This document shows positions 24,501 to 33,355 of a DNA stretch of 64,000 nucleotides, piece by piece. The stretch lies in assembly GCA_035771175.1 (NCBI GenBank), contig CM069603.1, positions 27,434,308 to 27,498,307 of the forward strand, in the 5' to 3' direction. The notes beneath the pieces were generated by a model. The model was not told the DNA's origin. It saw only the letters and a list, made by a program, of their open reading frames with translations, and searched no databases. How positions within the stretch are numbered: the first letter of the stretch is position 1; the number at the start of each line of letters is the position of its first letter. The stretch comes from Paratinospora sagittata (lineage: Eukaryota; Streptophyta; Magnoliopsida; Ranunculales; Menispermaceae). Position numbers and translations under genes: made by a program.

Positions 24501-25621
24501 TGTTTGAGGCAACAACCATATCACCAAATGTGCATTTCATTGCACTCAAATCTAAAGCTTTGCTAAAGGTATTATGCAAAACCCTTGAACAGATTAGTGC
24601 AGTGGCTCACAAGCTTGATTTGAGGCGTGCGAATCCACCCGATTTTGTACATGTCTCTCCTAAAGCCAAAACTTGGATTCCAACATCACTGTTCAAGCTC
24701 CACTACCCACCTTGACAATCGGAAATGAGCAGAAGAGCATAACTCCTACAACCATTATAGATCACGGGAGACACAAAGAAAGCACCCCGTTTAAGTGCAT
24801 TGGCATTGGCATTGGCACCCACAACATTCTAATGCCACACGAGAGAACTCACAATTCATCAAAAATCAATTTCCTTTTTGCACTCTAGAGGACAAGGACA
24901 AGGATGCTTTTTCAAGGGAAAGGGGAGACATCATGTTTGCACATTGCTATTTTGAATAAGTTTGATTGAATAAGACAAAATACAACAAATTTAGGGCCTA
25001 GTATACTTGGTCCAAAGTAATCCTAAATTATTGTTGGTTTACTTGGTCTTTATGACTGAAGTAATATCAATAATAAAGGACAAAAAATTATCAAAAATAT
25101 TCAGGTTAAAGATTCTCCAAAGTAATCATAAATTATTTTCCTATTGCGTGATCAAAATAGGCAGAAAGACTAGCATTCAAACCGTGCCTATATCGTAATT
25201 GCTAAACTATGAACTCCAAACTCTCATACATATAAAAGAATGAATTTGATCATCACAATTCAAGAAGCTGAGATTGCTTCAATATCTGAAAATCAAACAA
25301 AACTCAGATTCCGGAAATTCACCCCAAAAAACAGGTTAGGTCTTTTCGAATTGGATGGCTACACACCTAAATCCTTTGGGAGAGACTCGCCTTGGTGATT
25401 GTCATCTTCGCTGCACAAGTACAAGGAAAGAAGCACTAAACAACATGAACACCAAACAATATATCGAGATATTATAGTTTCTATTTTTTTTTTCATGAAA
25501 TCCACAGAAAAAAAAAATGAAGGAGAAATTACCAAGAAAAGTGTGAGAAGTAAGTAGTGGGTTGGCCTCGATGGTGAGACGAATGGTGGCCTCTGTGTCG
25601 CCTTCCCTTGTTGTAACCCAT
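6379..25621 (-). CDS. TSR3: TSR3, 18S rRNA aminocarboxypropyltransferase (ten exons)
   Basis: Transfers the 3-amino-3-carboxypropyl group of S-adenosylmethionine to a hypermodified pseudouridine of 18S rRNA, a late cytoplasmic step of small-subunit maturation (family knowledge). Exons on the minus strand: 25621-25533, 25410-25367, 17878-17826, 17389-17324, 14217-14177, 13435-13299, 12264-12174, 7174-7103, 6977-6865, 6587-6379. They sum to 915 nt (304 residues plus stop) with GT-AG introns and matching phases throughout. Family blocks in order: [96 protein letters not shown]. The N-terminus is basic and His/Arg-rich; the C-terminus is acidic ([18 protein letters not shown]), as in plant homologues. 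The start is the only ATG giving the usual [12 protein letters not shown] N-terminus. There is no internal stop, so the gene is probably intact. The least certain join is exon 9 to 10. Confidence 0.93.
6588..6864. other. TSR3 intron 9
   Basis: Short AT-rich intron. No transposon was recognised. Confidence 0.6.
6865..6977 (-). CDS. TSR3: TSR3 exon 9
   Basis: Acceptor TTCTATCCAG and donor ATTGAAG|GTATGT. It encodes [20 protein letters not shown] and then SWLSQ..., the end of the catalytic domain. Confidence 0.9.
7103..7174 (-). CDS. TSR3: TSR3 exon 8
   Basis: Acceptor CATTTTGACAG and donor CTGAACAG|GTACCA. It encodes [19 protein letters not shown] and LSLN. The 5-kb intron before it carries the gypsy 3' fragment. 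Confidence 0.93.
7355..7501 (+). mobile_element. LINE 3'-end stub with poly(A) and 18-bp target-site duplication
   Basis: About 95 bp (TGTGCCGTCTC...TTTTGTCTCTTCTC) followed by an A-run at about 7469-7484 is flanked by the perfect direct repeat AAATTAATCCCGTTGTAA (7355-7372 and 7484-7501). This is the signature of target-primed insertion of an extremely 5'-truncated LINE. It lies in TSR3 intron 7, in sense opposite to the gene. Confidence 0.85.
7675..8011. mobile_element. GC-rich LTR fragment, probable Ty3/gypsy
   Basis: The segment starts TGTGGCGACCCCCGGACCAC and is much richer in GC than its surroundings. Ends with TGTGGCGACCCC are frequent in plant gypsy LTRs. It does not match the LTR at 9335, so it is likely part of a different element fused next to the integrase fragment. 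The overlapping ORFs in both strands are by-products of its composition. Confidence 0.45.
8012..9334 (+). pseudogene. Tekay/Del-like gypsy integrase with chromodomain-like end
   Basis: 8016-8834 is open. It holds the zinc-binding end ([19 protein letters not shown]), the integrase core starting [12 protein letters not shown], the second catalytic Asp region [15 protein letters not shown] and [13 protein letters not shown] with the Glu. It then continues to [16 protein letters not shown] one-base shift near 8815 leads into [19 protein letters not shown] and [18 protein letters not shown]. The C-terminal block [20 protein letters not shown] carries two stops and resembles the chromodomain of Tekay-type chromoviruses. 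Gag, protease and reverse transcriptase are absent. It inserted in TSR3 intron 7, on the opposite strand. Confidence 0.88.
9335..11915 (+). repeat. 3' LTR of the gypsy element, 2.6 kb, with long terminal inverted repeats
   Basis: It begins TGCGACGCCCCAAATTTCC after a purine-rich tract (AAGGTGGGTGAGA) and ends GAAATTTGGGGCGTCACA. The first about 75 bp and the last about 75 bp are inverted copies of each other, including ACGTAGCCCATGTTC, ATTTATATAAGTGCC and GACTCTACGTGCC. Ordinary LTRs have only TG...CA. The interior is AT-rich and has two short copies of AGGACAGCACGATGAAATAG (about 11560-11640). The small ORFs inside are not conserved. Confidence 0.8.
12174..12264 (-). CDS. TSR3: TSR3 exon 7 ([10 protein letters not shown] block)
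   Basis: Acceptor GAACTGCAG and donor AATATG|GTAACA. It encodes [15 protein letters not shown] and [13 protein letters not shown], with a Cys codon completed by exon 8. Confidence 0.95.
12265..12784. other. TSR3 intron 6, part outside the SINE
   Basis: AT-rich intron sequence. No exon or transposon beyond the SINE was recognised. Confidence 0.5.
12785..12972 (-). mobile_element. Au-like plant SINE with target-site duplication
   Basis: On the minus strand it reads GGGGAGGCTTGGTGGCATTG (A-box region), GGTTGCGGGGTTTGAGTTG (B-box region), CAAGGTTAGGCTACATATAA and GACCCCGCATAGTTGGGAGC, ending GCACCGTGATTTCCTTTT. This is the order seen in Au SINEs, which derive from tRNA. It is flanked by CAAGTTTACGTAAG (12771-12784) and CAAGTTTAAGTAGG (12973-12986), a 14-bp duplication with two mismatches. 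It lies in TSR3 intron 6. Confidence 0.85.
13299..13435 (-). CDS. TSR3: TSR3 exon 6 (DCSWARL block)
   Basis: Acceptor ATGTTGGCAG and donor CGCCTCT|GTATGA. It encodes [15 protein letters not shown], then [17 protein letters not shown] and LRCPAPRL. These are among the most conserved blocks of the family and form part of the S-adenosylmethionine site. Confidence 0.95.
13803..13919 (-). other. Exon-like open segment within TSR3 intron 5
   Basis: The minus strand shows an acceptor-like TTTAG and a donor-like CTGTG|GTAAAC that enclose 117 bp (39 codons). One frame is open ([20 protein letters not shown], then LAQLW...). Read in the TSR3 phase, however, it reaches TAA after nine codons, and exons 5 and 6 join correctly without it. 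It may be a poison cassette, a fragment of another gene or a chance ORF. Confidence 0.3.
14177..14217 (-). CDS. TSR3: TSR3 exon 5
   Basis: Acceptor CCTTGCAG and donor TTGAG|GTATGC. It encodes [13 protein letters not shown] plus two bases of a Ser codon that is completed by exon 6. Confidence 0.93.
14600..15006 (+). pseudogene. LINE-type reverse transcriptase tail with tandem duplication
   Basis: The frame from about 14635 ([13 protein letters not shown]... [14 protein letters not shown]) and the following [12 protein letters not shown] match the RLRWFGHVxRRP...RGRGRPKKTW region frequent in plant RT-derived fragments. The last about 107 bp occur twice (14770-14876 and 14899-15005) around a TA repeat (about 14877-14897). 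Stops and shifts abound. It lies in TSR3 intron 4. Confidence 0.6.
15007..17323. other. TSR3 intron 4, remainder
   Basis: About 2.3 kb of AT-rich intron. I found no conserved ORF, terminal repeat or poly(A) signature strong enough to name a transposon. Confidence 0.5.
17324..17389 (-). CDS. TSR3: TSR3 exon 4 (DFGQCD block)
   Basis: Acceptor TTTATTTAG and donor TTGAAG|GTGAGT. Its 22 codons contain [15 protein letters not shown], the family signature (usually DfxxCDPKrCSGkKL). Confidence 0.95.
17826..17878 (-). CDS. TSR3: TSR3 exon 3
   Basis: Acceptor TGCTTTTGCAG and donor ATGTGG|GTATGT. It encodes [18 protein letters not shown], the segment just before the conserved DFGQCD block. Intron 2 upstream is about 7.5 kb and full of transposons. 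Confidence 0.9.
18417..18511 (-). mobile_element. SINE scrap flanked by 24-bp direct repeats
   Basis: About 46 bp (GTGCACGAGGCTTCTGCCAT, GCAGGGTTTGGGTGAGGG) resembles the 3' half of an Au-type SINE. It sits between AACCAAAAAAGGGGAGTAATC (from about 18416) and the same words with one extra A (from about 18487). The direct repeats look like a target-site duplication of a very short SINE insertion. Confidence 0.5.
18808..19036. repeat. Tandem duplication of about 115 bp
   Basis: Two units start with CAATAAGGAAGTTGAAG (about 18808 and 18934). Both contain ACCCTCTTGAA, ATGTCC(T/C)GGG and GG(T/C)ATTCCT(C/T)G(G/C)TCAAGT. They differ by indels and substitutions. The repeat lies in TSR3 intron 2. Confidence 0.8.
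19118..19456. mobile_element. MITE with TAGTAGTCAAAA ends (copy 1)
   Basis: The terminal inverted repeats are TAGTAGTCAAAA (left) and TTTTGACTACTA (right). Flanks TGCAATCA and TGCACGCA are compatible with an 8-bp hAT-type duplication with two mismatches. The interior is packed with GAATCG/CGATTC words in both directions and has no ORF. A diverged copy lies at 23.46-23.80 kb in the same intron. Confidence 0.75.
19566..20958 (+). mobile_element. 5'-truncated L1-type LINE fragment
   Basis: The fragment starts in RT thumb sequence ([15 protein letters not shown], then [20 protein letters not shown], with frame changes). It continues with [17 protein letters not shown] and, in another frame, [13 protein letters not shown] and [13 protein letters not shown], the zinc-knuckle region after plant LINE RT. 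It ends in an A-run (20944-20958). AACATAG occurs on both sides (19559-19565 and 20957-20963). Many stops are present. It lies in TSR3 intron 2. Confidence 0.8.
20964..21840. other. TSR3 intron 2, unassigned part
   Basis: AT-rich, with short A-runs. I saw no clear coding or terminal-repeat signal. Confidence 0.45.
21850..23200 (-). mobile_element. L1-type LINE fragment, minus strand
   Basis: Reading down the minus strand: [34 protein letters not shown], then a zinc-knuckle region with [20 protein letters not shown] (about 22253-22310), [20 protein letters not shown] (about 22135-22200) and [19 protein letters not shown] (about 21930-21990). These are the domains after the RT of plant LINEs. 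A GGGGGA repeat (22488-22517) encodes Pro-Ser repeats. A 22-bp unit ACTACAAAAAGAAAACAGTG is duplicated near 21873 and 21912. The 5' limit is uncertain and may reach 23430. Confidence 0.8.
23463..23800. mobile_element. MITE related to the TAGTAGTCAAAA element (copy 2, decayed)
   Basis: It shares with 19.12-19.46 kb the words AAAATCATGAATCG, GGATTCGGAT, TATATTAAGTA, GTTATAA, AACCAATTCACCACAATTCA and GATTCA. The ends have diverged (GTCCTCAAAATCATG and GCAATTCTGACAAC), so the boundaries are approximate. Confidence 0.65.
23810..24715 (+). pseudogene. Degenerate Ty3/gypsy integrase fragment
   Basis: A zinc-knuckle-like stretch precedes [11 protein letters not shown] (about 23955-23990). After shifts come [37 protein letters not shown] sequence, [15 protein letters not shown] sequence and [17 protein letters not shown]. 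The order matches the integrase core from the first to the last catalytic region of plant gypsy elements. Numerous frameshifts are present and no LTR was found. It lies in TSR3 intron 2. Confidence 0.7.
24716..25366. other. TSR3 intron 2, 5' part
   Basis: AT-rich intron next to exon 2. Nothing further was recognised. Confidence 0.5.
25367..25410 (-). CDS. TSR3: TSR3 exon 2
   Basis: Acceptor CTTGTGCAG|CGAAG and donor TTTAG|GTGTGT. It reads [14 protein letters not shown] in the frame set by exon 1; the other two frames do not join the neighbouring exons. It leaves phase 1. Confidence 0.82.
25533..25621 (-). CDS. TSR3: TSR3 exon 1 (start codon)
   Basis: Starts at ATGGGTTACAAC and encodes the basic, His/Arg-rich leader ([13 protein letters not shown]...). 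It ends TTCTTG|GTAATT in phase 2. A CT-rich repeat lies just upstream. Confidence 0.85.
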
Positions 25622-25628
25622 CACAGAA

Positions 25629-25720
25629 ACAGAGAGAGAGAGAGAGAGAGCAGGAAAGAGCATGAACTGAAAGAACGCTTTACGCCGGATTTACGATACT
25701 TTATACGAGTACGTTTTAGC
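25629..25720 (-). promoter_or_regulatory. Probable TSR3 core promoter and 5' UTR
   Basis: About 80 bp upstream of the TSR3 ATG the minus strand reads CGTATAAAGTAT (about 25698-25706), a plausible TATA box. Between it and the ATG lies a CT microsatellite (plus-strand GA repeat, about 25630-25650), a common feature of plant core promoters and leaders. No transcript evidence is available here. Confidence 0.45.
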
Positions 25721-26425
25721 GAAACGCCGCGTGGCGCATGGTCTTCGAGCTTTTTCCTGTAAAACAAATTATAATAATAGAGCGGCTCCACACCAGGCCT
25801 TCTATTTTTTGTCTAGAGTAACTAAATATACCACATTAGTTATTTTCACTGTCATACTTACTATTTTTACCCCACTTAATATTATACTTATTTTTTACCC
25901 CCGCAAAAAAAAAATTTAAAACTTTCCAAAATATTTTCTTTCGTTCCTCCATTTCATCTTCTTCTTCTATGCTCCAAACCCTTATTGTTATGCTTTCTTT
26001 TTTTGCCAAAGACGAAGATTAAAGGTCATTTTCATTTCTTTTGATATGATCCAAAGCGCCCACACCGTCGTTTTCGGATTCTTCATCCAAAAAATTTCAA
26101 ACAAAACCCTAACTTGAAACATTATCATCTTGGTGTTCTAACCCTCAAATCGAGCTTGAAAGGGTTACATCAAAATTTTCAACATCATCTAGGCGTTGTT
26201 TGGGCATTTAAAAGAATATTTCAAACCTTTTAAGGTATTTTTCTTTGATATAATTTTTAGGTATATTTATATATTTATATATTTATATATTTTTTTGATG
26301 CTTTTTTTTGTGTTTTTTGTTGTATTGTTGTGTTTTTCGTTGGCCTCCAATGCTAGAGATTTTGCTTATAACTGTTAATTTATAAAAAAGTGATTATGGC
26401 AAAAGTGATTTTAAAAAACTGTGAC
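25721..26425. other. Intergenic DNA upstream of TSR3
   Basis: AT-rich, with runs of T and a TATATATTTATAT stretch near 26265-26292. Short ORFs here lack family motifs. Confidence 0.5.
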
Positions 26426-26814
26426 GGTCATGTTTGGTAAATAAAGTAAAAAAGTGGTTCTAATAATCACAAACTGTTTGTTAAAACATTTAAATAAGTG
26501 TTTTTCTCCTGACAAATTTAACCTTGTATATAAAAAAATGAAAGACTATTATTTGATTTTCTAACACCATCGTTTTAATGATTTTTTAAAAAAATTAATT
26601 CTAAAATTTACTTCCTATTACCAATCTCCATGTTTCACATATCTTTTTTCATTTTTTTTCATTTCCCATTTTTAAAAATAATGTCTTATTTTTAGTTCTA
26701 AATTACATAAATTAGATTATGTTTTTTCTTATTTTTTTAATTTAATTTTTTAATTAGTAGGTTAATGTACATATTAATTAAATTATTTTTTCTTTTTTAT
26801 ATATTTTATAGTTC

Positions 26815-26818
<4 letters not shown>

Positions 26819-26850
<32 letters not shown>
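26819..26850. repeat. TA microsatellite
   Basis: About 16 TA units at the 3' side of the Harbinger element. Confidence 0.9.
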
Positions 26851-26852
<2 letters not shown>

Positions 26853-27149
26853 GTTTAAAAAAATATTTAAATACTTATAATTTTAATGGTACAAAAAAAT
26901 ATTATTTTTAATCATAGTATCTTATTGCACATTTATATAAGTAAAAAACTTTAACCTATAATTTATTGATAGAAAATTTAAATATTTTTTATTTAAAATA
27001 ATAATATGTAAAAAATTGAGTTTAAATCAAGAAGTTAAACTTCTAACAAATAGTCCATTTTTATTAAGACTATATGATCAACAACAACATTTAAATTACT
27101 TCATAATCACATTTCTCTTAACAATCTATAAAGATTATTATCTAATGTT

Positions 27150-28528
27150 ATGTCATATATCATAACGAATTCTATCTCGCACTCTTCTCATGTCATCATC
27201 GTCATTAATTTATCTTGGACCATGACGAGCAGTATTTCTCACTTTTGGATCTTCATGAGGAACGTAATCTGGGTTGATATCAAATGTGTAAATTTGAGAA
27301 TCTACAATAATCTCTTTTCAAATGAAATTGTGAATAGTCATTGAAGCAGATACAATATCAATTTGATGTCTAATATCATAAGAAGGTATGTTGTGAAGGA
27401 TGTGTCATCTTTCTTTCCATACTCCAAATGTACGTTCAATAACACACCTTAACGAAGAATGAGTTTGGTTGAATTACTCCTGTGCATTTTGAGATAATTG
27501 ACCAGGTCTAACCTCCTCAAGGTGATATCTTTTTTCCTTTAAAAGAAGCAAGATGTCCCTTCATATTTGGATATCCAGCATCGACCAAATAAAATTCACC
27601 TTTAAAAAAATAAAAATTAATATAATAACAAAAAATTAATATGACTGATTACATTAAAGATATTAGAATATATCATTGCGAGGAAGTGAAAAATTTAATG
27701 ATCCGTCCCGAATAGCATCTAAGAAAATTCGAGTGTCATGAGCACTTCCTTCTCAGCCAACCCATACAAATGTGAAACACATATCAAAATCACAAACAAC
27801 CATTATGTTTTGTGTGAGTAGCCTTTTCTACCAATATATGAAACTTTTTCATATTCAGTTATAGCTACACGTACATGTGTTCCATCAATTACCCCAATGT
27901 AGTTTTATCCACAAATTAATAAAATTAGTCAAACAATAATAATAACTAACAATAAATAAGTCCCAATAATTATGTAAATACCTTAAAGAAAGGACAATAT
28001 CTTGGATTTGTAGAAATGTAACAATGTACACCATCACTTTGGCTTCTAAATGGTTTAATCCAATCAATAGCCATCTTTGTTATAGCTCTCAGTAAAATAT
28101 TTATGCACAGTTTCACCAGAATGTTGAAATCTCTCATGGATCATCCTATTGCCAAGTCCATGCCCAATAATTTTAAGAAACATTGTTACTTGTTTTTCCA
28201 CCCTAATTCTTTTACCATGCGCCAAGTTATATTTTTCTTCTAATAAACTGCATAATTTGATGAATACATCTTTACTCATTCGAAGTTGTTCTTGGCACCA
28301 TATTGGATTACCGTTTAATAATTCGCACACAAACCTCCATCCTGTTAATGGAGATGTCCTACAAGGCTCCTTTGAAATATAATTCAATTCATAAATTAAT
28401 CCAATTGTAGAAGTTAATTGTTGCATGATCTTTAATTTATTAACCCATGCAACTGCAACTTGATGATCACCTGAATCACATTTTTCTTCCATTTGAGCTT
28501 CTAACTCATCATCACTTTTCCACTCCAT
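27150..28528 (-). pseudogene. PIF/Harbinger transposase (DDE_4 type)
   Basis: The N-terminal part is open (28528-28064), with LTGWRFVCELLNGNPIWCQE, MFLKIIGHGLGNRMIHERFQ and HSGETVHKYF, the usual helix-turn-helix-containing region. The catalytic part follows below a donor CTTTAAG|GTATTT: GVIDGTHVRVAITEYEKVSY (first Asp), GSAHDTRIFLDAIRDGS (second Asp), EFYLVDAGYPNMKGHLASF, and IERTFGVWKER (Glu). It ends with IDIVSASMTIHNFI near 27.33 kb. Stops such as TGA for the Trp in VGWEGSAHD, and a shift near KGYSHKT, show that it is dead. Confidence 0.88.
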
Positions 28529-28789
28529 TTTAATCTAGTAAAATTATACATGTCATCATCGTATAATAAAATTAATATAATGAATAATGATCAGATACAA
28601 AAAAAAAATTAATTACAAAAATAGAATTAAACAAAATATCCATTAAATATCAACCTTTCCAAGTCCCATAACATAAACGAGAACAAATAAACATAATTTT
28701 ATTCCATAAAAGAAATTTCACTAAATGAGATAAGTTTAAACATTCATTATTCAAAAATCTAAAATGAAATAAAAAAAACAATAAACAAA

Positions 28790-29409
28790 TTATTATCTAA
28801 ATCAAAGAAATAAAATCCTAAACTGCGAGAAATCCTCCCTTGGTGATGAGCACCAACATTAAGCAAAAATGATAAATGTTGTTCTTTCATACGTCGAAGC
28901 CATTCCAAACGAATATTATCATCAGGCATCTTGCCAAACAGTTCTTTATATTGACGTCGCGCGAAAAGCTCAAGTGCAACCATATATAATTCATCACCTC
29001 GTGGTATCCCAGGAAGCTCCTCAACCTTTTGCAGCACTTCTTCAATGGTACAACCAGGAGAATCAAGTATGATTGGTTGGTTTATAGAACTCTCTATAGT
29101 ATCAATAATGCTCTCTAAGGCATTTGATAATTTCTTGGCCACTGATGTTTTTTTAACCCTTTTATTCGTATTAGTTCAATCAAATCTTGCCCTCTGAGGT
29201 CTATCAAAATCATCTTCATTATTCACTGTAGAAGAGTTGTCTCCATTTCCATCATCATTATCAACTCCTTCCATATGCCTAGGTAAAACACCAGAAGATG
29301 GAGCCCAAGCATGTCTTGCAATGGCAGCAATATCTGAAAATAGAATATCTAATTTGTCTTTGTGCTCCAAAACCCTTTCGCAAAACTTTGTAGCATTTGG
29401 AAATTTCTG

Positions 29410-29446
<37 letters not shown>

Positions 29447-29840
29447 TAACATGTAAATAAAAAGTAATGAACTAACTAAAAAAATAATATACCACTATCT
29501 TTGCACTCCACCATTCATTACTTGCATCTAATGTTTGCCTTACAGGATCCCATCCTAAGCCACTTTCTCCTTATACCATTGATTGTCATAATTGTCAATC
29601 TTTTTTTAATGTATCCTAACGATTTTTGTGTTGTAATCGTGTATACTCCTTTCCAATAGCATTTGTAAACTTAGCAACTAAATTTTCCCATCCTGGTTTG
29701 TTAAAATGAGATCCTGGTCTATTATTTGCCATTACTTCTTCAACAGTAATATTTATCCATATTGCTGTTAATTTTGCAATCCAAACAACATTTTTTATTC
29801 TTTTTTTTGTTGTTGTTCAGATCTATTTGTATTTACCAAT
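28790..29840 (-). pseudogene. Harbinger Myb/SANT-like DNA-binding protein
   Basis: Exon-like parts on the minus strand: a trihelix-like N-terminal region with stops (29.84-29.5 kb), then EHKDKLDILFSDIAAIARHA and WAPSSGVLPRHMEG (29370-29176). It continues with PGCTIEEVLQKVEELPGIPR, GDELYMVALELFARRQYKEL and IRLEWLRRMK (29142-28850). This arrangement is found in the second protein of plant PIF/Harbinger elements, which helps the transposase bind the element ends. Stops between the blocks suggest decay, partly explained by introns. Confidence 0.75.
29411..29442. repeat. TA microsatellite
   Basis: About 16 TA units within an intron-like gap of the Harbinger Myb/SANT-like gene. Confidence 0.9.
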
Positions 29841-30465
29841 GAATTCATAATAGTGTTGAAAAAAATGAACACACTGAAGAAAAAAAAATAGTTGAAAGAT
29901 TAGCCTACACCAAGCACAAAGAGGAAAAACAACTAACTCCTAATCAGAAACAAAGCTTCAAAATTGAAGAAGAAATTTTATAATTCACAATGGTACAACT
30001 AAACAGTTAGAAATAAAGAGTATACAACAAATAGTTGATTGATACATCATGGGTTCTCAAAATTTAACCAATGAACTTCATTCAAAAATATTGGCATCAC
30101 TATGCTACAATGATTGGGTTTTGAAATCAATCAAAACCAACAACATAGCCTATAAATGAAAGGGAAGCATTAATCTGCTTGGTCTAGAAAAAAGAAATAG
30201 ATCATAATTCTAGCAATATGAAACATATTCTCCATATAAGAAGACTGAGCCCCCTCTATTTGATAGGTAACGCCATTCAAGATCTAGCTTCTAATGGCAG
30301 TAGGAGCTTTAATAATTTTGAGCTGTGAGCCTGTGAAAGCTCCCTGTTAAAACTATAAAAGTTGAAGCACACTGCTTTTGCCTAAATATAAATTGAAAAA
30401 AACTGCTATGGCAAGAATTTGGTAAGTAAGACATCCACGTGCAAGTGCAAAAGGGAAGCACATCA

Positions 30466-33350
30466 TGTCATGACCCACTCTACGTGACGTCATGACCGGC
30501 ACGAGAACCTTCGAGTATAGCCTCCGTCGGTACACCCGACGTCCCGTTAGCTCTCGAATACATATACGAATCCCCAAAAAGAAATAAAAGTACATCCTTA
30601 ACAACCAACTAACATGATCATAATGAAATAAAATATTACTTCTCCAAATTTTTACAAATATAAAATTCCAGAGTCTTCAAAATGATACAAAACCCAACAC
30701 ATCCCAACTATGTATTAAATATACAATTACTAGGTGTTATCATGTACATAATTATCAAAATACAAAACTAAATGTACAACACCTACATGAAACAAAAACA
30801 AGGGACGCTCCGCAATCAAGCCTTCCCTTTTCCTTTTCTATTAGATCCTGAAAGAAGATGGTGAGGTGTGAGCTACAACCAGCTCAGTAAATTTTATTTA
30901 CAAGTGGCATATACGTGCATTTATGAAACATGATAAGAACATAAAACAGTTGAAATATCATGATGACGAAATAGATTACATACATGCTAACATAATGGAT
31001 CAAGTCATACATAAGACAATGCATAACATTTGTAGTCATGCTCATGCAATCCTAACACCTCATGAGTATGGGGGTTCAAGGCTGGTGCACTACACATAGT
31101 ACTTGAACACACTCAATACTTGTATCCTAATAGGATTTCTGGGGTTGTGCAGCACGCAATATTAGCCTAAACTAACCTACCCATACACAAGCCATAAACC
31201 CTCTGCCAGGTACACAACTGGGAGCGCCACTAGACTTACGAGAATTTCCCAAAAGAGGACATTCCAACTAGGAGCCTCAACCCAAATTGTCATCCCAATG
31301 AATTATGCTCAAATGTATTTCACAGAATATTAAAACATGCATACCATCATACATAAGCATTTAAAACATTTCTATACTACAATGCCACATATAAATAATC
31401 TAAAAGTAAAAGAACACTCACACTTGATTGGCTAAGTCAAGCCAATACAATCGCCAAAACTCTCCAATTGACTAAACGGGTTCAAGATCAATCACAAGAC
31501 CTAGAAATAACATGGTTCACACAACTGAAAACCAGTCATAAAGTGTGTCAAAACCCCATGTTCAAACCCAATCTAAAGTCAATTAGATTCTAAATTGATT
31601 ACCCCCTTGAGCCAATTTTCATATTGCCCAACTTGATCATTTAGACTCAATTAAACTAAGATTGACCTAAATTGAATGTAATAGGGTGATCCCATGATCC
31701 AACCACTAATATACATGAAATTCAATTATGATTAGGGTCAATTAGACTATACATCAAGTCAATTTCATCAATTGACTAAGTCTTGGTCAAAATCCCCAAT
31801 TAGGCCAATATAAAACATAAGGTCAAAATGAACTAAGTCATATCAATTTAACATAGGTTCTAACATTTTAAACCCATGATTCTACTCAATTTGGGTCCAA
31901 TTAAACAATCCCCAAGTCAATTTCATAAATTGACTTGCTTTGGGTGAAAAGTCCCAATTTGGGAAAAATCCCCAAATTACATGCAAAATTATCAAAGTAC
32001 ATGAAAAATGTCAAATACTTAGCCTAGATCAAAATTAATCAACCTTAGGGTGTCCATTATGAGAACCCACCGAATTCAATCATCAAACAACCCTAATCAT
32101 GTCTAATTAGACCTACATTGTTTAATTTTCTAGATTTTATATCAAGAGCATCAAAAGCCTCAAATCTGAAAATTTTCATACATAGGCCATATTGCCAATT
32201 TTACACCAGGCAACCATGTTCTGCCACGAATTTTATTGATCTTGCAACATGGAATCATCCACAATGGCCACTAGGTCAACATAGTTGACATGCAAAGATT
32301 TTGAAAAAGTCTAAGGTCATAAACTAAGTATAGGTCATTTGAACTAACCCTTCCAATTTCTTGCTAGAAATTGGGGGTTTCACCATTAGTGTACTCCTAA
32401 CACTCTTTAATCACACATATGTGACATGCAAGACTCAACTCCAACTTTGGTCTTCCACCCATCCAAGGTTCACCACAATGCATGCATCAAAATGAAACCC
32501 TCATGCTCAAAACAAAGCTATCATGCAACTAATAGAGAGATTCAAGGATGAAATGGAGGAAAAATGCAAACCTTAGGTGTTCTTGAGCAAGAAACCACCA
32601 AACCCTAATTTTCCTCTCCTTTTCTCCTCTCCAGCTCCTTTATTTCTTTTCTAGCTGAGAAATGAGCAAATGAGTCTAAAATTACGTTTTGGTTGCTTAA
32701 ATAGACAAACTTGGGCCCACAACTAAAAGTTGCCACAAACTATCAAAAAATCAGTTTTCCTGTTACAATACTTGCACTTAGATAGTCAATTTCTTGCAAA
32801 ATACCCACCAATTTAACATCTTAACCGTTCAACGTTGCATGAGTCAGTTACCAACATTCTGGTAAACTTTCAACTAATCCAACGGTGGGATTGCGAGATC
32901 TAACTTTTGATCAAAACTGCGTAAGAAAATTCGAAAATCCATGAAATAGTATTTGGAGTCTTATAACTCATAGTAGGTAACTCCGATCAAGATCTTCACC
33001 GTTCATAATGAAGATCTATCATATAAGAATGAGCTGAAAAAATTTCAGCTCAATCAGACCACGGATCTAGGAGATCAATCCATTGATGTAATTTGTGACA
33101 GAAATTTCTTCCTCCATGGAGAGAGCTCCACTGGATCCAAAACACCTTTCTCGACATGTTTTGACGTCGAACGGGTCTCCGATGGTTCAGAAGCTTCATG
33201 CACACTCTTTATGACCTAAAATCATGCAAAGACACTCAAACTTACGTGCCTCGAGCATCAAAATATATATACACATATGTATACATATACGGGTACTCTG
33301 TGGGTACACTATGGGTCAAAATGACGTCACCTAAAAGCACGGGTGCTACA
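30466..33350 (-). repeat. Solo Ty3/gypsy LTR with perfect 5-bp duplication
   Basis: On the plus strand it begins TGTCATGACCCACTCTACGT and ends GCACGGGTGCTACA, with TG...CA limits. CATCA flanks it at 30461-30465 and 33351-33355. The first about 90 bp resemble the LTR end at 37710 (GACGTCATGAC, GGCACG, CACCCGACGTCCCGT), so it belongs to a related Tekay-like family, but it is longer (2885 bp). No internal domain is present, as expected after LTR-LTR recombination. It inserted in the Harbinger element. Confidence 0.9.
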
Positions 33351-33355
33351 CATCA

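Noticed and set aside
25562..25762. Plus-strand ORF with an Arg/Glu repeat
   Set aside because: It is antisense to TSR3 exon 1 and translates the GA microsatellite.
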